Shown: piece by piece, positions 48,851-56,973 of the stretch | How the letters are laid out: every line of letters begins with the position of its first letter | Numbering within the stretch: position 1 is the stretch's first letter | Assembly: GCF_007828215.1 (NCBI RefSeq) | Contig: NZ_VIUE01000001.1 | Location: 460,528-524,527 of the forward strand | Origin: Pseudomonas sp. SJZ074 | GTDB taxonomy: Bacteria > Pseudomonadota > Gammaproteobacteria > Pseudomonadales > Pseudomonadaceae | Direction of reading: 5' to 3' | Length of the DNA: 64,000 bases | Position numbers and translations under genes: made by a program | The notes under the pieces: generated by a model | Databases searched by the model: none | Told to the model about the DNA's origin: nothing | What the model saw: the letters and a program-made list of their open reading frames with translations, nothing else

Positions 48851-50269
48851 GTGACCACCGACATCCAAGACAGCCGCTCCGCCCGCTTCGCCTTGCGCTG
48901 TTCCAGTTTTGCCGAACGCTGGTTTCCCGACTCCTGGGTCTTTGCCGCGCTGGCAGTGCTGGTGGTCGCGCTGGCGACGCAGTTTATCGGCGCCACGCCC
49001 ACGGCCGCCGCCATGGCGTTCGGCGACGGCTTCTGGAGCCTGATCCCGTTCACCATGCAAATGGCCTTCGTCGTGATCGGTGGCTACGTGGTGGCCAGCT
49101 CGCCACCCGCCGTCAGGCTGATCGACCGCCTGGCACGGATACCGAAGAACGGGCGCTCCGCAGTGGCCTGGGTAGCGCTGATCTCCATGGTTGCCTCATT
49201 GCTGAACTGGGGCCTGTCGCTGGTCTTCGGCGGTCTGCTGGTGCGCGCCCTCGCCCGCCGCACCGATCTGAAAATGGACTATCGCGCCGCCGGCGCCGCC
49301 GCTTACCTGGGCCTCGGCGCGGTGTGGGCCCTGGGGTTATCGTCGTCGGCCGCGCAATTGCAGGCCAACCCGGCCAGCCTGCCGCCGTCGATCCTGTCGA
49401 TCACCGGCGTCATTCCCTTCACCCAGACCATTTTCCTCTGGCAGTCCGGCGTGATGTTGCTGGCGCTGATTGTCATTTCGCTGCTGGTGGCCTATGCGAC
49501 CGCCCCAGGCCCGAACAGCGCCCGGGACGCCGCCGCGTGCGGCGTCGATCCCAGCTTCAGCATGCCGGCCCTGCAGCCGCGCACCCGGCCCGGGGAATGG
49601 CTGGAACACAGTCCGCTGCTGACCATCGCGCTGGTGCTGCTGTCGGCCGGCTGGCTGTTCCACGAGTTTTCGACCAAGCCGGCGATCAGTGCGATCTCGG
49701 GACTCAACACCTACAACTTTCTGTTCCTGATGCTCGGCGCCTTGCTGCACTGGCGCCCGCGCAGCTTTCTCGACGCCGTGGCCCGCGCGGTACCGACCAC
49801 CACCGGCGTACTGATCCAGTTCCCGCTGTACGGCTCGATCGCCGCGCTGCTGACCACCGTCAAGGGCAGCGATGCCCAGACACTCGCCCACCATATCTCG
49901 ACTTTTTTTGTGCAGATCGCTTCCCACGACACCTACGCCCTGTTGATGGGGGTCTACTCGGCGGTCCTGGGGTTCTTCATTCCTTCCGGCGGAGGCAAGT
50001 GGATCATCGAGGCCCCCTATGTGATGCAGGTGGCCAATGACCTGGAGTACCACCTGGGTTGGGCCGTACAGATCTACAACGCCGCCGAAGCGTTGCCGAA
50101 CCTCATCAACCCCTTCTACATGCTGCCGTTGCTGGGTGTGTTAGGACTGAAGGCCAGGGACTTGATCGGCTTTTCCTTCGTGCAACTGCTGGTGCATACC
50201 CCATTGGTGCTGGTGCTGTTATGGGCACTGGGGACGACATTGGCTTATTTTCCGCCGGCGATGCCATAA
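48851..50269 (+). CDS. atoE: Short-chain fatty acid transporter (AtoE family)
   Basis: A 472-residue inner-membrane permease with about 10-12 hydrophobic helices. The SCFA_trans family pattern is visible: FWSLIPFTMQMAFVVIGGYVVASSP near 60-84, NWGLSLVFGGLLVRALAR near 118-135, and the late PSGGGKWIIEAPYVM near 378-392. The GTG start has GAGG 8 bases ahead. No ato or bdh metabolic genes are adjacent, so the substrate is inferred from family only. Confidence 0.88.
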   Translation: MTTDIQDSRSARFALRCSSFAERWFPDSWVFAALAVLVVALATQFIGATPTAAAMAFGDGFWSLIPFTMQMAFVVIGGYVVASSPPAVRLIDRLARIPKNGRSAVAWVALISMVASLLNWGLSLVFGGLLVRALARRTDLKMDYRAAGAAAYLGLGAVWALGLSSSAAQLQANPASLPPSILSITGVIPFTQTIFLWQSGVMLLALIVISLLVAYATAPGPNSARDAAACGVDPSFSMPALQPRTRPGEWLEHSPLLTIALVLLSAGWLFHEFSTKPAISAISGLNTYNFLFLMLGALLHWRPRSFLDAVARAVPTTTGVLIQFPLYGSIAALLTTVKGSDAQTLAHHISTFFVQIASHDTYALLMGVYSAVLGFFIPSGGGKWIIEAPYVMQVANDLEYHLGWAVQIYNAAEALPNLINPFYMLPLLGVLGLKARDLIGFSFVQLLVHTPLVLVLLWALGTTLAYFPPAMP

Positions 50270-50281
50270 AGCCATAAAAAA

Positions 50282-50312
50282 GGGCCGATATTTCCATCGG
50301 CCCACTTTTTCT
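50282..50312 (+). terminator. Intrinsic terminator after atoE
   Basis: GGGCCGAT/ATCGGCCC with a six-base loop and a tail ACTTTTTCTT, 13 bases after the stop. Confidence 0.88.
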
Positions 50313-50380
50313 TCGGCTCGGTCTGTTTCAGTATGGGGGCGCCCTGTTCGAAGGGCCCAAACGCTGAAAAGGATCTGAGC

Positions 50381-51541
50381 ATGTCTAAACTCGCAGTATT
50401 TCCCCTTGCCGCCCTGGCCTTGAGTGCCACCGTCCACGCCACCGACATCGATGTACAACTTGGCAGTACCGAACGCGTCACCCGCCTCTTCGCTTACCCC
50501 AACAACTGCAATGTCATCTGCTTCCGCAACTGGACGCTGGAACAGACCGTCGAACATTACCTCACCCAAAGCGTTCAACGTGATGGCTACGGCAACGCCA
50601 AGGTCAGCGTCAAACGCGACAACGGCAAAATCTACGCCCATATCAGCGGCGTGCCGAAAGCCTACGGCCAACCACTGAGCAAGCTGCTCGATGCCGGTGA
50701 CCTGGCGTACAAGGGCGCCACGAAGCTCAACGACGACAAGAAATGGGCTTACAACTGGTATCTGTTCCTGCCATTGGGCATGGCCCTGGAAAACCGCAAG
50801 AGTGTCGAACTGCTGCACTTCCCGCCGGATTACTCCCTGACCCAGGCCCAGGACTACCTGGAGTCCGCCACCACTGATCGCTGGGCCACCCTGCTGACGG
50901 CCAACGGCATTGCCGCCGACCAGACGCCGGCCTACCAGACCATCATCGACATCGCCCCCATCGCCGCGCCGTCCACTGCCGGCGCGACGCTGGAGGGTGT
51001 CTACAATTACTTCAACGACTACCAGACCACCATGGTCAAGCAAGTCAGCCAGAGTGCTGGCGGAACCGCGCTGCCGATGGTGGCCTTTGGCGCCCCCGTG
51101 CGGAACTGGATCAAGAGCCAATATGGCCAGACCGTGGCGGTGCTCGGCCTGGCGACCATTTCTCCCGCTACCGGCGTCAAGGTCCCGGTCCTGGGTTCCA
51201 ACCACCCAAGCTACATCTGGTACGCCGCCGATCCGGAAAGCTACGGCGGCGACGAAGCCAAGGCGGACGCGGCAGGCCTGAAAGTCATGGGCCAGGACCT
51301 GAGCGCAGCCTGCTGGCAAGCCGGTATGGGCAGCAAGCCGAGCAGCGATCCAACCACTCAATTGAACCAGTGCACGCAGACCTGGCAGGTCACGCAAAAG
51401 GAGAAAACCTGCGAGTTGTTCTACACCTCGATTCGCAAGCTGTCGCCGGAAGATGCGGCGAAAAAATGCGATACGCCTGCAATCAAGTCGCAACTCCCGC
51501 AACTGAAGGTGCCAATGCCGTTGCCATCCGAGCCGGTATGA
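50381..51541 (+). CDS. Secreted protein of unknown function
   Basis: A 386-residue protein with a signal peptide (MSKLAVFPLAALALSATVHA, cleavage near HA-TD, residue 20). Mature Cys residues are arranged in pairs: CNVIC near 45-49, then C near 325, 342, 353 and 367, which suggests disulfides. The fold is not recognised; blocks such as RNWTLEQTVEHYLTQS and YIWYAADPESYGGDE show no catalytic motif I know. It stands alone between a terminator and a palindrome. Confidence 0.68.
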   Translation: MSKLAVFPLAALALSATVHATDIDVQLGSTERVTRLFAYPNNCNVICFRNWTLEQTVEHYLTQSVQRDGYGNAKVSVKRDNGKIYAHISGVPKAYGQPLSKLLDAGDLAYKGATKLNDDKKWAYNWYLFLPLGMALENRKSVELLHFPPDYSLTQAQDYLESATTDRWATLLTANGIAADQTPAYQTIIDIAPIAAPSTAGATLEGVYNYFNDYQTTMVKQVSQSAGGTALPMVAFGAPVRNWIKSQYGQTVAVLGLATISPATGVKVPVLGSNHPSYIWYAADPESYGGDEAKADAAGLKVMGQDLSAACWQAGMGSKPSSDPTTQLNQCTQTWQVTQKEKTCELFYTSIRKLSPEDAAKKCDTPAIKSQLPQLKVPMPLPSEPV

Positions 51542-51547
51542 CCCAGA

Positions 51548-51586
51548 GGCCTTGTGGCGAGGGGACGGACTCCTCGCCATAAGGCC
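51548..51586. repeat. REP-like palindrome and probable terminator after the 50381 gene
   Basis: GGCCTTGTGGCGAGG/CCTCGCCATAAGGCC with an eight-base loop, starting 6 bases after the stop. A second hairpin CCCGTGT/ACACGGG lies at about 51592-51618. Confidence 0.75.
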
Positions 51587-51639
51587 CCGCTCCCGTGTAA
51601 GCCCTCGCTCACACGGGAAAGCGCTTTTGGCGCCTGTCA

Positions 51640-51771
51640 GAGTTGACAGTAGATGCCGCGCCGGACTTGGAGGAAGCTATCCGGGTCACCCACGACCGTT
51701 GGCAGGACGCCAACGGCAGCAAGTCGGCCTGTACCGACAAGGACTGTCATGACCATCTTCGTTGCAGATAA
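51640..51771 (+). pseudogene. Protein-like fragment with no start, overlapping the SET gene
   Basis: The frame reads DLEEAIRVTHDRWQDANGSK then SACTDKDCHDHL and stops at 51771. It has good composition for a real protein but no upstream start or ribosome site, and a stop lies at 51598. It overlaps the first 23 bases of the SET gene in another frame. It may be the remnant of a lost gene; the alternative is chance. Confidence 0.35.
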
Positions 51772-52276
51772 AGCCTTTTCGCAGGACCGGGACTGCATAT
51801 ACCCGGAAAAAGCACTCAGCCTCCGCCTGGGTTATCCGTCTGCCCGTGACTTCGAAGTGTTACGCGCTCCCAATGGGCGCGGCAACGCCGTTATCGCCCG
51901 GAAAAGGTTCGCCCCCATGGAGCGGATGTGCAGGGTATCGGGGTTGCTGGTGGGCCGGCGACGCCTGCACACCGTACAGATCCTGCCGGATATACACATG
52001 TATGACCCGTATTTCGCCGGACTGCTGTTGCATTCCTGCAACCCGAATGTCTTTCTCGACATGAGCGAACTGTGGCTGTGGGCCCTGACGCCCATCCACG
52101 CTGGCGACTGCCTGACGATGGATCACGCCAGTACCGAACGGAAACTCTACCGGCAGTTTGCCTGTCGGTGCGGTTCGTCCAATTGTCATGGCTGGATCAC
52201 CGGCTACGACGAACCGCCCAACGAACAGGGCATGAAGTTCCTGAAGCACTGGCGCCGCCGCTGTCACCGCGACTGA
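51749..52276 (+). CDS. SET-domain protein (putative protein-lysine methyltransferase)
   Basis: A 175-residue SET protein. The core LLLHSCNPNVFLD near 92-104 corresponds to the NHS-PN motif of SET domains, and the C-terminal FACRCGSSNCHGWITGYD near 140-157 is the post-SET cysteine cluster that binds zinc. The start is ATG at 51749 with AAGGA ahead. Bacterial SET proteins methylate lysines of unknown targets or act as effectors; no target is suggested here. It ends 11 bases before the convergent carbonic anhydrase gene. Confidence 0.85.
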   Translation: MTIFVADKAFSQDRDCIYPEKALSLRLGYPSARDFEVLRAPNGRGNAVIARKRFAPMERMCRVSGLLVGRRRLHTVQILPDIHMYDPYFAGLLLHSCNPNVFLDMSELWLWALTPIHAGDCLTMDHASTERKLYRQFACRCGSSNCHGWITGYDEPPNEQGMKFLKHWRRRCHRD

Positions 52277-52287
52277 CGCCAGTCAGA

Positions 52288-52932
52288 TCAGGGAGCACCC
52301 ACCGGACGCAAGCGATACTGCGGCGGCAATTGCTCGAAACCGCTGATTGTGGTGTCCAGGCTTTTCCAACGCCCGTCCTTGATGCCATAGATGCAACCGT
52401 GGATCGACAACTTCTGTCCGCGATGCCAGGCGTTCTGCACGATGCTGGTATGGCCGACGTTGGCCACCTGCTGGATCACGTTGAGTTCGCACAGGCGGTC
52501 CACGCGTTCTTCTTCGGTCGGCAGTTGGGCCAACGCTTCGCGATGCTCGTAATACAGGTCGCGAATGGAACGCAGCCAGCCATCGATCAGGCCCAGCTGG
52601 CGATCCTGCATCGAGGCCCGCACGCCGCCACAACCGTAATGGCCGGTAACCAGGATGTGTTTCACCTTGAGCACGTCTACCGCGTACTGGATCACCGACA
52701 GGCAGTTGAGGTCGGTGTGCAGCACCACGTTGGCCACGTTGCGGTGCACGAACAGATCGCCCGGCAGCATGCCGACGATTTCGTTGGCCGGCACCCGCGC
52801 ATCGGAGCAGCCGATCCACAGGTATTCAGGGGTTTGCTGACGAGCCAGCTTGGCGAAGAAGTCAGGATCCTCCTGCTTGATCGCATCGGCCCAGCGCGCG
52901 TTGTTATCAATCAGATCTTGTAGTTCGTTCAT
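52288..52932 (-). CDS. can: Beta-class carbonic anhydrase
   Basis: A 214-residue zinc enzyme interconverting CO2 and bicarbonate. Zinc ligands appear in WIGCSDARVPANEI (Cys42, Asp44) and GHYGCGGV (His98, Cys101). Length and motifs are those of E. coli Can. It is divergent from the acidic protein gene at 53064. Confidence 0.96.
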   Translation of the reverse strand: MNELQDLIDNNARWADAIKQEDPDFFAKLARQQTPEYLWIGCSDARVPANEIVGMLPGDLFVHRNVANVVLHTDLNCLSVIQYAVDVLKVKHILVTGHYGCGGVRASMQDRQLGLIDGWLRSIRDLYYEHREALAQLPTEEERVDRLCELNVIQQVANVGHTSIVQNAWHRGQKLSIHGCIYGIKDGRWKSLDTTISGFEQLPPQYRLRPVGAP

Positions 52933-53063
52933 GCTGTCTTGCCCTCGAGAACAGTGCGCAACTTTGACATCGGCGCGGCTGTCGAGGTCACTTCGATAAT
53001 GCCGTTGGAATTCTCGACACGGCTACCGGTCCATCCAGTAAGGCCCAAATCAGGAGAATTGCC

Positions 53064-53468
53064 ATGAATGATTCACGACGTCCTTTCGATGCGGCGCAAC
53101 CGGAGCCCATCGATGACAACGAAGACCGCATGGGTTCGATGCATGAACTGGAATTCGATGAAGATGAGCCCAGCGCGAAAATCGGTGACGAGCTGCCGGA
53201 GGACGAACGCGAACACTTGATGCCCCGTGAACGCGTTCGCGAAGCCGGCATGACCGGCGCCTCGACGGATGATCATCAACCGACCGACGATGACATGAGC
53301 CCCGAGACACTGATCCGTGAAGACGGCGCCCGGGATGCCCACGAGGCCGGCGACGACGAGCAGGCCGACTGGGACCTGAGCGTGGTGGATGAAAATGACA
53401 TTGGCGGTGGCGATGGACTGGACGAGGCCGAGATGGCGGATATTGACCCGCTGGATGGCAAACGGTAA
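53064..53468 (+). CDS. Highly acidic small protein, unknown function
   Basis: A 134-residue protein with over a quarter Asp and Glu, no hydrophobic core and no signal peptide, so probably disordered. Short recognisable blocks are LPEDEREHLMPRERVREAG and LDEAEMADIDPLDG. Some annotations call this family serine kinase/phosphatase, but no catalytic motif is seen. AGGAG precedes the ATG. It is divergent from can; a REP doublet follows. Confidence 0.72.
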   Translation: MNDSRRPFDAAQPEPIDDNEDRMGSMHELEFDEDEPSAKIGDELPEDEREHLMPRERVREAGMTGASTDDHQPTDDDMSPETLIREDGARDAHEAGDDEQADWDLSVVDENDIGGGDGLDEAEMADIDPLDGKR

Positions 53469-53477
53469 ACATCCTTC

Positions 53478-53565
53478 GTGGGAGCGGGCTTGCTCGCGAA
53501 AGCGGTATGTCAGTCGGAAGATTTGTTAACTGACATACCGCTTTCGCGAGCAAGCCCGCTCCCAC
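53478..53565. repeat. Perfect 37-base inverted repeat formed by a REP pair
   Basis: Arms at 53478-53514 and 53529-53565 are perfect reverse complements (37 bases) around a 14-base loop. Each arm contains GTGGGAGCGGGCTTGCTCGCG plus the further AAAGCGGTATGTCAGT. The other doublets in this window have mismatched inner arms, so this one is unusually exact and may be recent. Confidence 0.95.
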
Positions 53566-53593
53566 AGAGGGATGCGTCATGCCCGTTGGAACA

Positions 53594-54046
53594 TCAATCC
53601 ACTAGCGTACAAGCCATGACCACCGCATCTTCACGCCCACCTACCGCTGGATAGTAATCCCGACGCCGGCCGATCTCGTTGAAGCCATAGCGCTCATACA
53701 ACCGGAACGCCGTGCGGTTACTGTCGCGCACCTCCAGGAAGCACTCCCGTGCCTCAGCCTTGTACGCAATCGACATGAGATGCTCCAGCAGGCGCAAGCC
53801 CAGCCCCCGCCCCTGGTTTTCCGGCTTGACGGTAATGTTGAGCAGGTGTGCCTCGTCAAGAATGATCTGCACTACACCGTGCCCGACTTGCTGTTGGCCT
53901 TCGAACATCAGCCAGATCTGGTACTTGCCCAACCCATCGAGAAATATCCCCCGGGTCCAGGGGTGGCTGTAGGCCGCGTATTCGATCTTCAGCACGGCAT
54001 CGAGGTCCGCCTCGGTCATCGGGCGAAACGAAACAGCATCACTCAT
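53594..54046 (-). CDS. rimI: Ribosomal protein bS18 alanine N-acetyltransferase RimI
   Basis: A 150-residue GNAT enzyme. The acetyl-CoA loop KPENQGRGLGLRLLEHL near 77-93 holds the R/QGRGLG motif; CFLEVRDSNRTAFRLYERYGF near 104-124 is the RimI C-terminal block. It overlaps holD by 8 bases, the same gene order as holD-rimI in E. coli. Confidence 0.94.
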   Translation of the reverse strand: MSDAVSFRPMTEADLDAVLKIEYAAYSHPWTRGIFLDGLGKYQIWLMFEGQQQVGHGVVQIILDEAHLLNITVKPENQGRGLGLRLLEHLMSIAYKAEARECFLEVRDSNRTAFRLYERYGFNEIGRRRDYYPAVGGREDAVVMACTLVD

Positions 54047-54824
54047 TCGATTCTTTCCAGCGCGCCATCAGCCGGCGCATGGCTTGCCAGACTTCAGCCT
54101 TGTGCTGTGGCGTTTCCATTAACAGTTCCAGGCCCGGTATTGCCCAGGCCGCTCCCAGCCCTTCGATCTGCAATTCGCGATTGAACGCTTGCGCGTCCGC
54201 CTCGCCGGCAAATTTCACCGCAGGCAGGCCGATCAGCCACAGACACGCACAGGGCGCCTCTTCGAGCCGCGCCGCGACAAAGCCCTGGACGAAATCCCGC
54301 GCCGCTTCAGGCCCCTGGTCCATCGTTCCACGGGACAACAGCGGCCAGCGCACCGGTTCGCCAACTATTTGCGGACTGTCCGGCAGACCGGCGGCGCGCA
54401 ACATGTCCTTGAGCAGCAGGTACGCGGGATCGCGGCTCTGGAACGGCTCGCCCGTGGGCAGTTCCACCAGCAACAGGCAGCGTCCGGCCCGTAGCAATTG
54501 CAGGGCGAAACGCGGTGGCGGGACCGGGGCTACCCTGGCCGGAGCCGGCGCCTCTTGCGCGTCCTCCACAGGTTTGACAGCCGTGCGGGGCGAGGACGGG
54601 CTCGGCCGTGGAACCTCGATTTTCGGCCGTTCGGCCACAGGTGCCGCCGGCTCGGCCACGGTCCGGGCCGCAGGCGCCGCCGCAACCGGCGCGAGCTCTG
54701 CCGGCTCGGGCATTTCCAGCAGTTCGGGCCGCGAAGGAGCGGCGAACGGCAATTCGGTGCGCGGCAGCCAATTGACCACCTGCATGGCAGTCAGATAGGC
54801 GCGGCGACGGGACTCGATAAGCAA
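54039..54824 (-). CDS. holD: DNA polymerase III psi subunit, Pseudomonas type
   Basis: A 261-residue protein, much longer than the 137 residues of E. coli HolD. The N-terminal MQVVNWLPRTELPFA block is followed by a long Pro/Ala-rich linker (about 45-105) and a C-terminal globular domain (about 108-258). Pseudomonas psi was identified as the PA4679-type protein upstream of rimI (known from the literature as I recall). The start is a TTG at 54824 (MLIESRRRAYL); the ATG at 54785 is an alternative. It links clamp loader and SSB at the replisome. Confidence 0.82.
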   Translation of the reverse strand: MLIESRRRAYLTAMQVVNWLPRTELPFAAPSRPELLEMPEPAELAPVAAAPAARTVAEPAAPVAERPKIEVPRPSPSSPRTAVKPVEDAQEAPAPARVAPVPPPRFALQLLRAGRCLLLVELPTGEPFQSRDPAYLLLKDMLRAAGLPDSPQIVGEPVRWPLLSRGTMDQGPEAARDFVQGFVAARLEEAPCACLWLIGLPAVKFAGEADAQAFNRELQIEGLGAAWAIPGLELLMETPQHKAEVWQAMRRLMARWKESNE

Positions 54825-55004
54825 GGGTCGGCCACTTGTGGGTAACTGAAAGTGGGAGGGATTCTACCGCCCTTCGCCGCGGATCGCTTCCCTGTTGAGT
54901 CATTAGTTAGGCAATACAGACGACAGTCCGTCTCGGGGGTGAATCGCAACGGGCCCGATGCAGTACAATCGCCCCTTTTAATTGCCAACCCGACGGCCAT
55001 TGCG

Positions 55005-56282
55005 ATGATCGAACCCAAGCGCGTCTTGCGCGCCCTCGCTGAACACTGGGCATTGCTGGAACCTTTGTGCGAGCACTTCGACCAGGGCACCCTGAGCCTC
55101 AACGAATTGCGTTCACAACTGGCCGCCCAACAGCTGGACAGCACGCCCCAGGACATCACCAACCTGCTGGACGTGTGGATCCGCCTGGACATCCTCGTGC
55201 CGGTGGCGAAAAGCCCGAACCGTTTCGAGCTGAACGCCCAGATCCATGACTTCCTCGCCTACCTGCGTCGCGAACACCGCCTGGGCCTGTGCCTGGAAAT
55301 CGAAGCCTACCTGCGCCACCTCGAACGCTTGGCCGGTTATATACAGGACGCCTTCGACATTCGCGACGGCAACGACCTGGCCCGCCAGTTGCGCCTGCTG
55401 GACATGCGCGTGCGCGACGTCCTCAAGAAACTCGCCAACGACGAGCAGGCCCTGGTGGCCGTGGCCGAACGGGCCAAGACCAGCGACCGGCAGATCCCAC
55501 TACGCCAGCGTTACGCTGAAGTGTTGGCGACCTGGGACGAGTACGTCGAACCGATGATCCAGTTGGTGAACGCCGACGGTGCGTTCGAGCAAGGTGTGCG
55601 CAAGGTCGAGAATGTGCTGTTGCGCATGCTCACCGAACAGCAACGACTCGGTCACCTGGTGGACGATGACATGCTGCTGCGCACCCACGCACGCATTCTC
55701 GAGATGCAGACCAGCGCCCAGTTGACCTTGCGCCATGCCCGCGAGCTGCTGCTGCCATTGCGCGAAGAAGCCCGCCGCCACAACGCCGTGACCCGTGGCG
55801 CCGCACTGGCCCTGGCCGCCATCCGCCGCAAAGGCATCGACGCCGTGCCGCAAGCCGCCATGCCGCTGTTCACCCGGCCGCAGAGCACTTTCCTTGGCAG
55901 TGCCAGCCAGGTCGAAGCCTATGTCTATGCCCTGGCCCGCTTCGAGCCGAAACCGGCGCGGTTCCCCAAATCCCACAAGACCCACAAGGGTGGCGATGCC
56001 CCACGGGCACCACGTACCGTGCGCGAGATGGTCGAGCGTTGCGAAGACGCCCTGCCGATGCCTGACCTGATGACCTGGCTGCTGGAACAGGAGCCGGACG
56101 GCGCCACCGACGAATTGCTGTACTGGTTCTCGCGCCTGTCGCGGGAAAAACGCTTCAAGCGCGAGCGCCTGGGGCGCCGCGACTACCACACTCACGAGCA
56201 TCAGGTCAGCCTGCGCTCCTTCGCCCTGCTCTCGGCCCACGACGCTGCCGAGGATTCTGCGAGCATCCCCCATGCATCTTGA
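55005..56282 (+). CDS. mksF: Condensin subunit MksF (kleisin)
   Basis: A 425-residue, mostly helical protein of the MukF-like kleisin class: an N-terminal winged-helix region (about 1-100), long coiled helices (about 110-320) and a C-terminal winged-helix-like end. No enzyme motif. It starts the three-gene mks operon; the ATG at 55005 is chosen, since the open frame from 54852 runs through the promoter region. It overlaps mksE by 11 bases. The complex bridges chromosome DNA in parallel with SMC-ScpAB. Confidence 0.9.
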   Translation: MIEPKRVLRALAEHWALLEPLCEHFDQGTLSLNELRSQLAAQQLDSTPQDITNLLDVWIRLDILVPVAKSPNRFELNAQIHDFLAYLRREHRLGLCLEIEAYLRHLERLAGYIQDAFDIRDGNDLARQLRLLDMRVRDVLKKLANDEQALVAVAERAKTSDRQIPLRQRYAEVLATWDEYVEPMIQLVNADGAFEQGVRKVENVLLRMLTEQQRLGHLVDDDMLLRTHARILEMQTSAQLTLRHARELLLPLREEARRHNAVTRGAALALAAIRRKGIDAVPQAAMPLFTRPQSTFLGSASQVEAYVYALARFEPKPARFPKSHKTHKGGDAPRAPRTVREMVERCEDALPMPDLMTWLLEQEPDGATDELLYWFSRLSREKRFKRERLGRRDYHTHEHQVSLRSFALLSAHDAAEDSASIPHAS

Positions 56283-56973
56283 TCTATCCGAACTGTCCCA
56301 GCTGGCGCCGATCTTCCGCGAGCTGTTCAAGGGTTACCACGTCAGCCGCCGCGACCCGGAGTTGTACGCGCAACTGTCGAATTTCCAGGACCAATACCGC
56401 ACGCTGTTCAAGGCCCTGGGCTTCGAACTGGTGTGCGATACCCGTGGTTTCTACTACTTCGTGCCGGACCTGGCTGCCGCCGCGGTGAACAAGACCGCCC
56501 AGCGCCTGGCGCTGTTCACCTTCATCCTCGTCGAGCACCTGGCCGACCAGGGCCGCGACCCGATTGCCGTGCTCGACGGTGGCAGCCTGGGCCGCGATGA
56601 ACTGCCTTCGCTGTTGGAAAAGTACCGCGACCTGTTCATCCAGGCCGAAGTGCAGACCCAGGAAGAGCTGGAAGAAAAAATCATGCGCCGCATGACCCAA
56701 CTGGGCTTCGCCAGCGAAGACAACGGCGTGTACCGCTTCCTGCCGCCTATGCACCGTTTCCTCGACGTTTGCCTGTCGGTCCAGCAGGACCGCGACCTGG
56801 CGGCCAGCGTGCACAGCGTGTTGCCGTTGCCGGCACCGGTACTGATCGACGAAGACAGCGACGAGAAGCTGCTGCAAACCGACGATCCGCTCGACCTGGC
56901 GCCGTTTGAAGACGAAAGCGAAGAAGACGCACTGGCCCGCGCCATTGCCGAAGAACAGGAGACCGACGCATGA
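56272..56973 (+). CDS. mksE: Condensin subunit MksE
   Basis: A 233-residue protein of the MukE-like winged-helix type with an acidic tail (DEDSDEKLLQTDDPLD and EDESEEDALARAI). The conserved core lies at about 1-175. It binds the kleisin MksF. It overlaps mksF by 11 bases and mksB by 4 bases, showing strict coupling in the operon. Confidence 0.9.
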   Translation: MHLDLSELSQLAPIFRELFKGYHVSRRDPELYAQLSNFQDQYRTLFKALGFELVCDTRGFYYFVPDLAAAAVNKTAQRLALFTFILVEHLADQGRDPIAVLDGGSLGRDELPSLLEKYRDLFIQAEVQTQEELEEKIMRRMTQLGFASEDNGVYRFLPPMHRFLDVCLSVQQDRDLAASVHSVLPLPAPVLIDEDSDEKLLQTDDPLDLAPFEDESEEDALARAIAEEQETDA

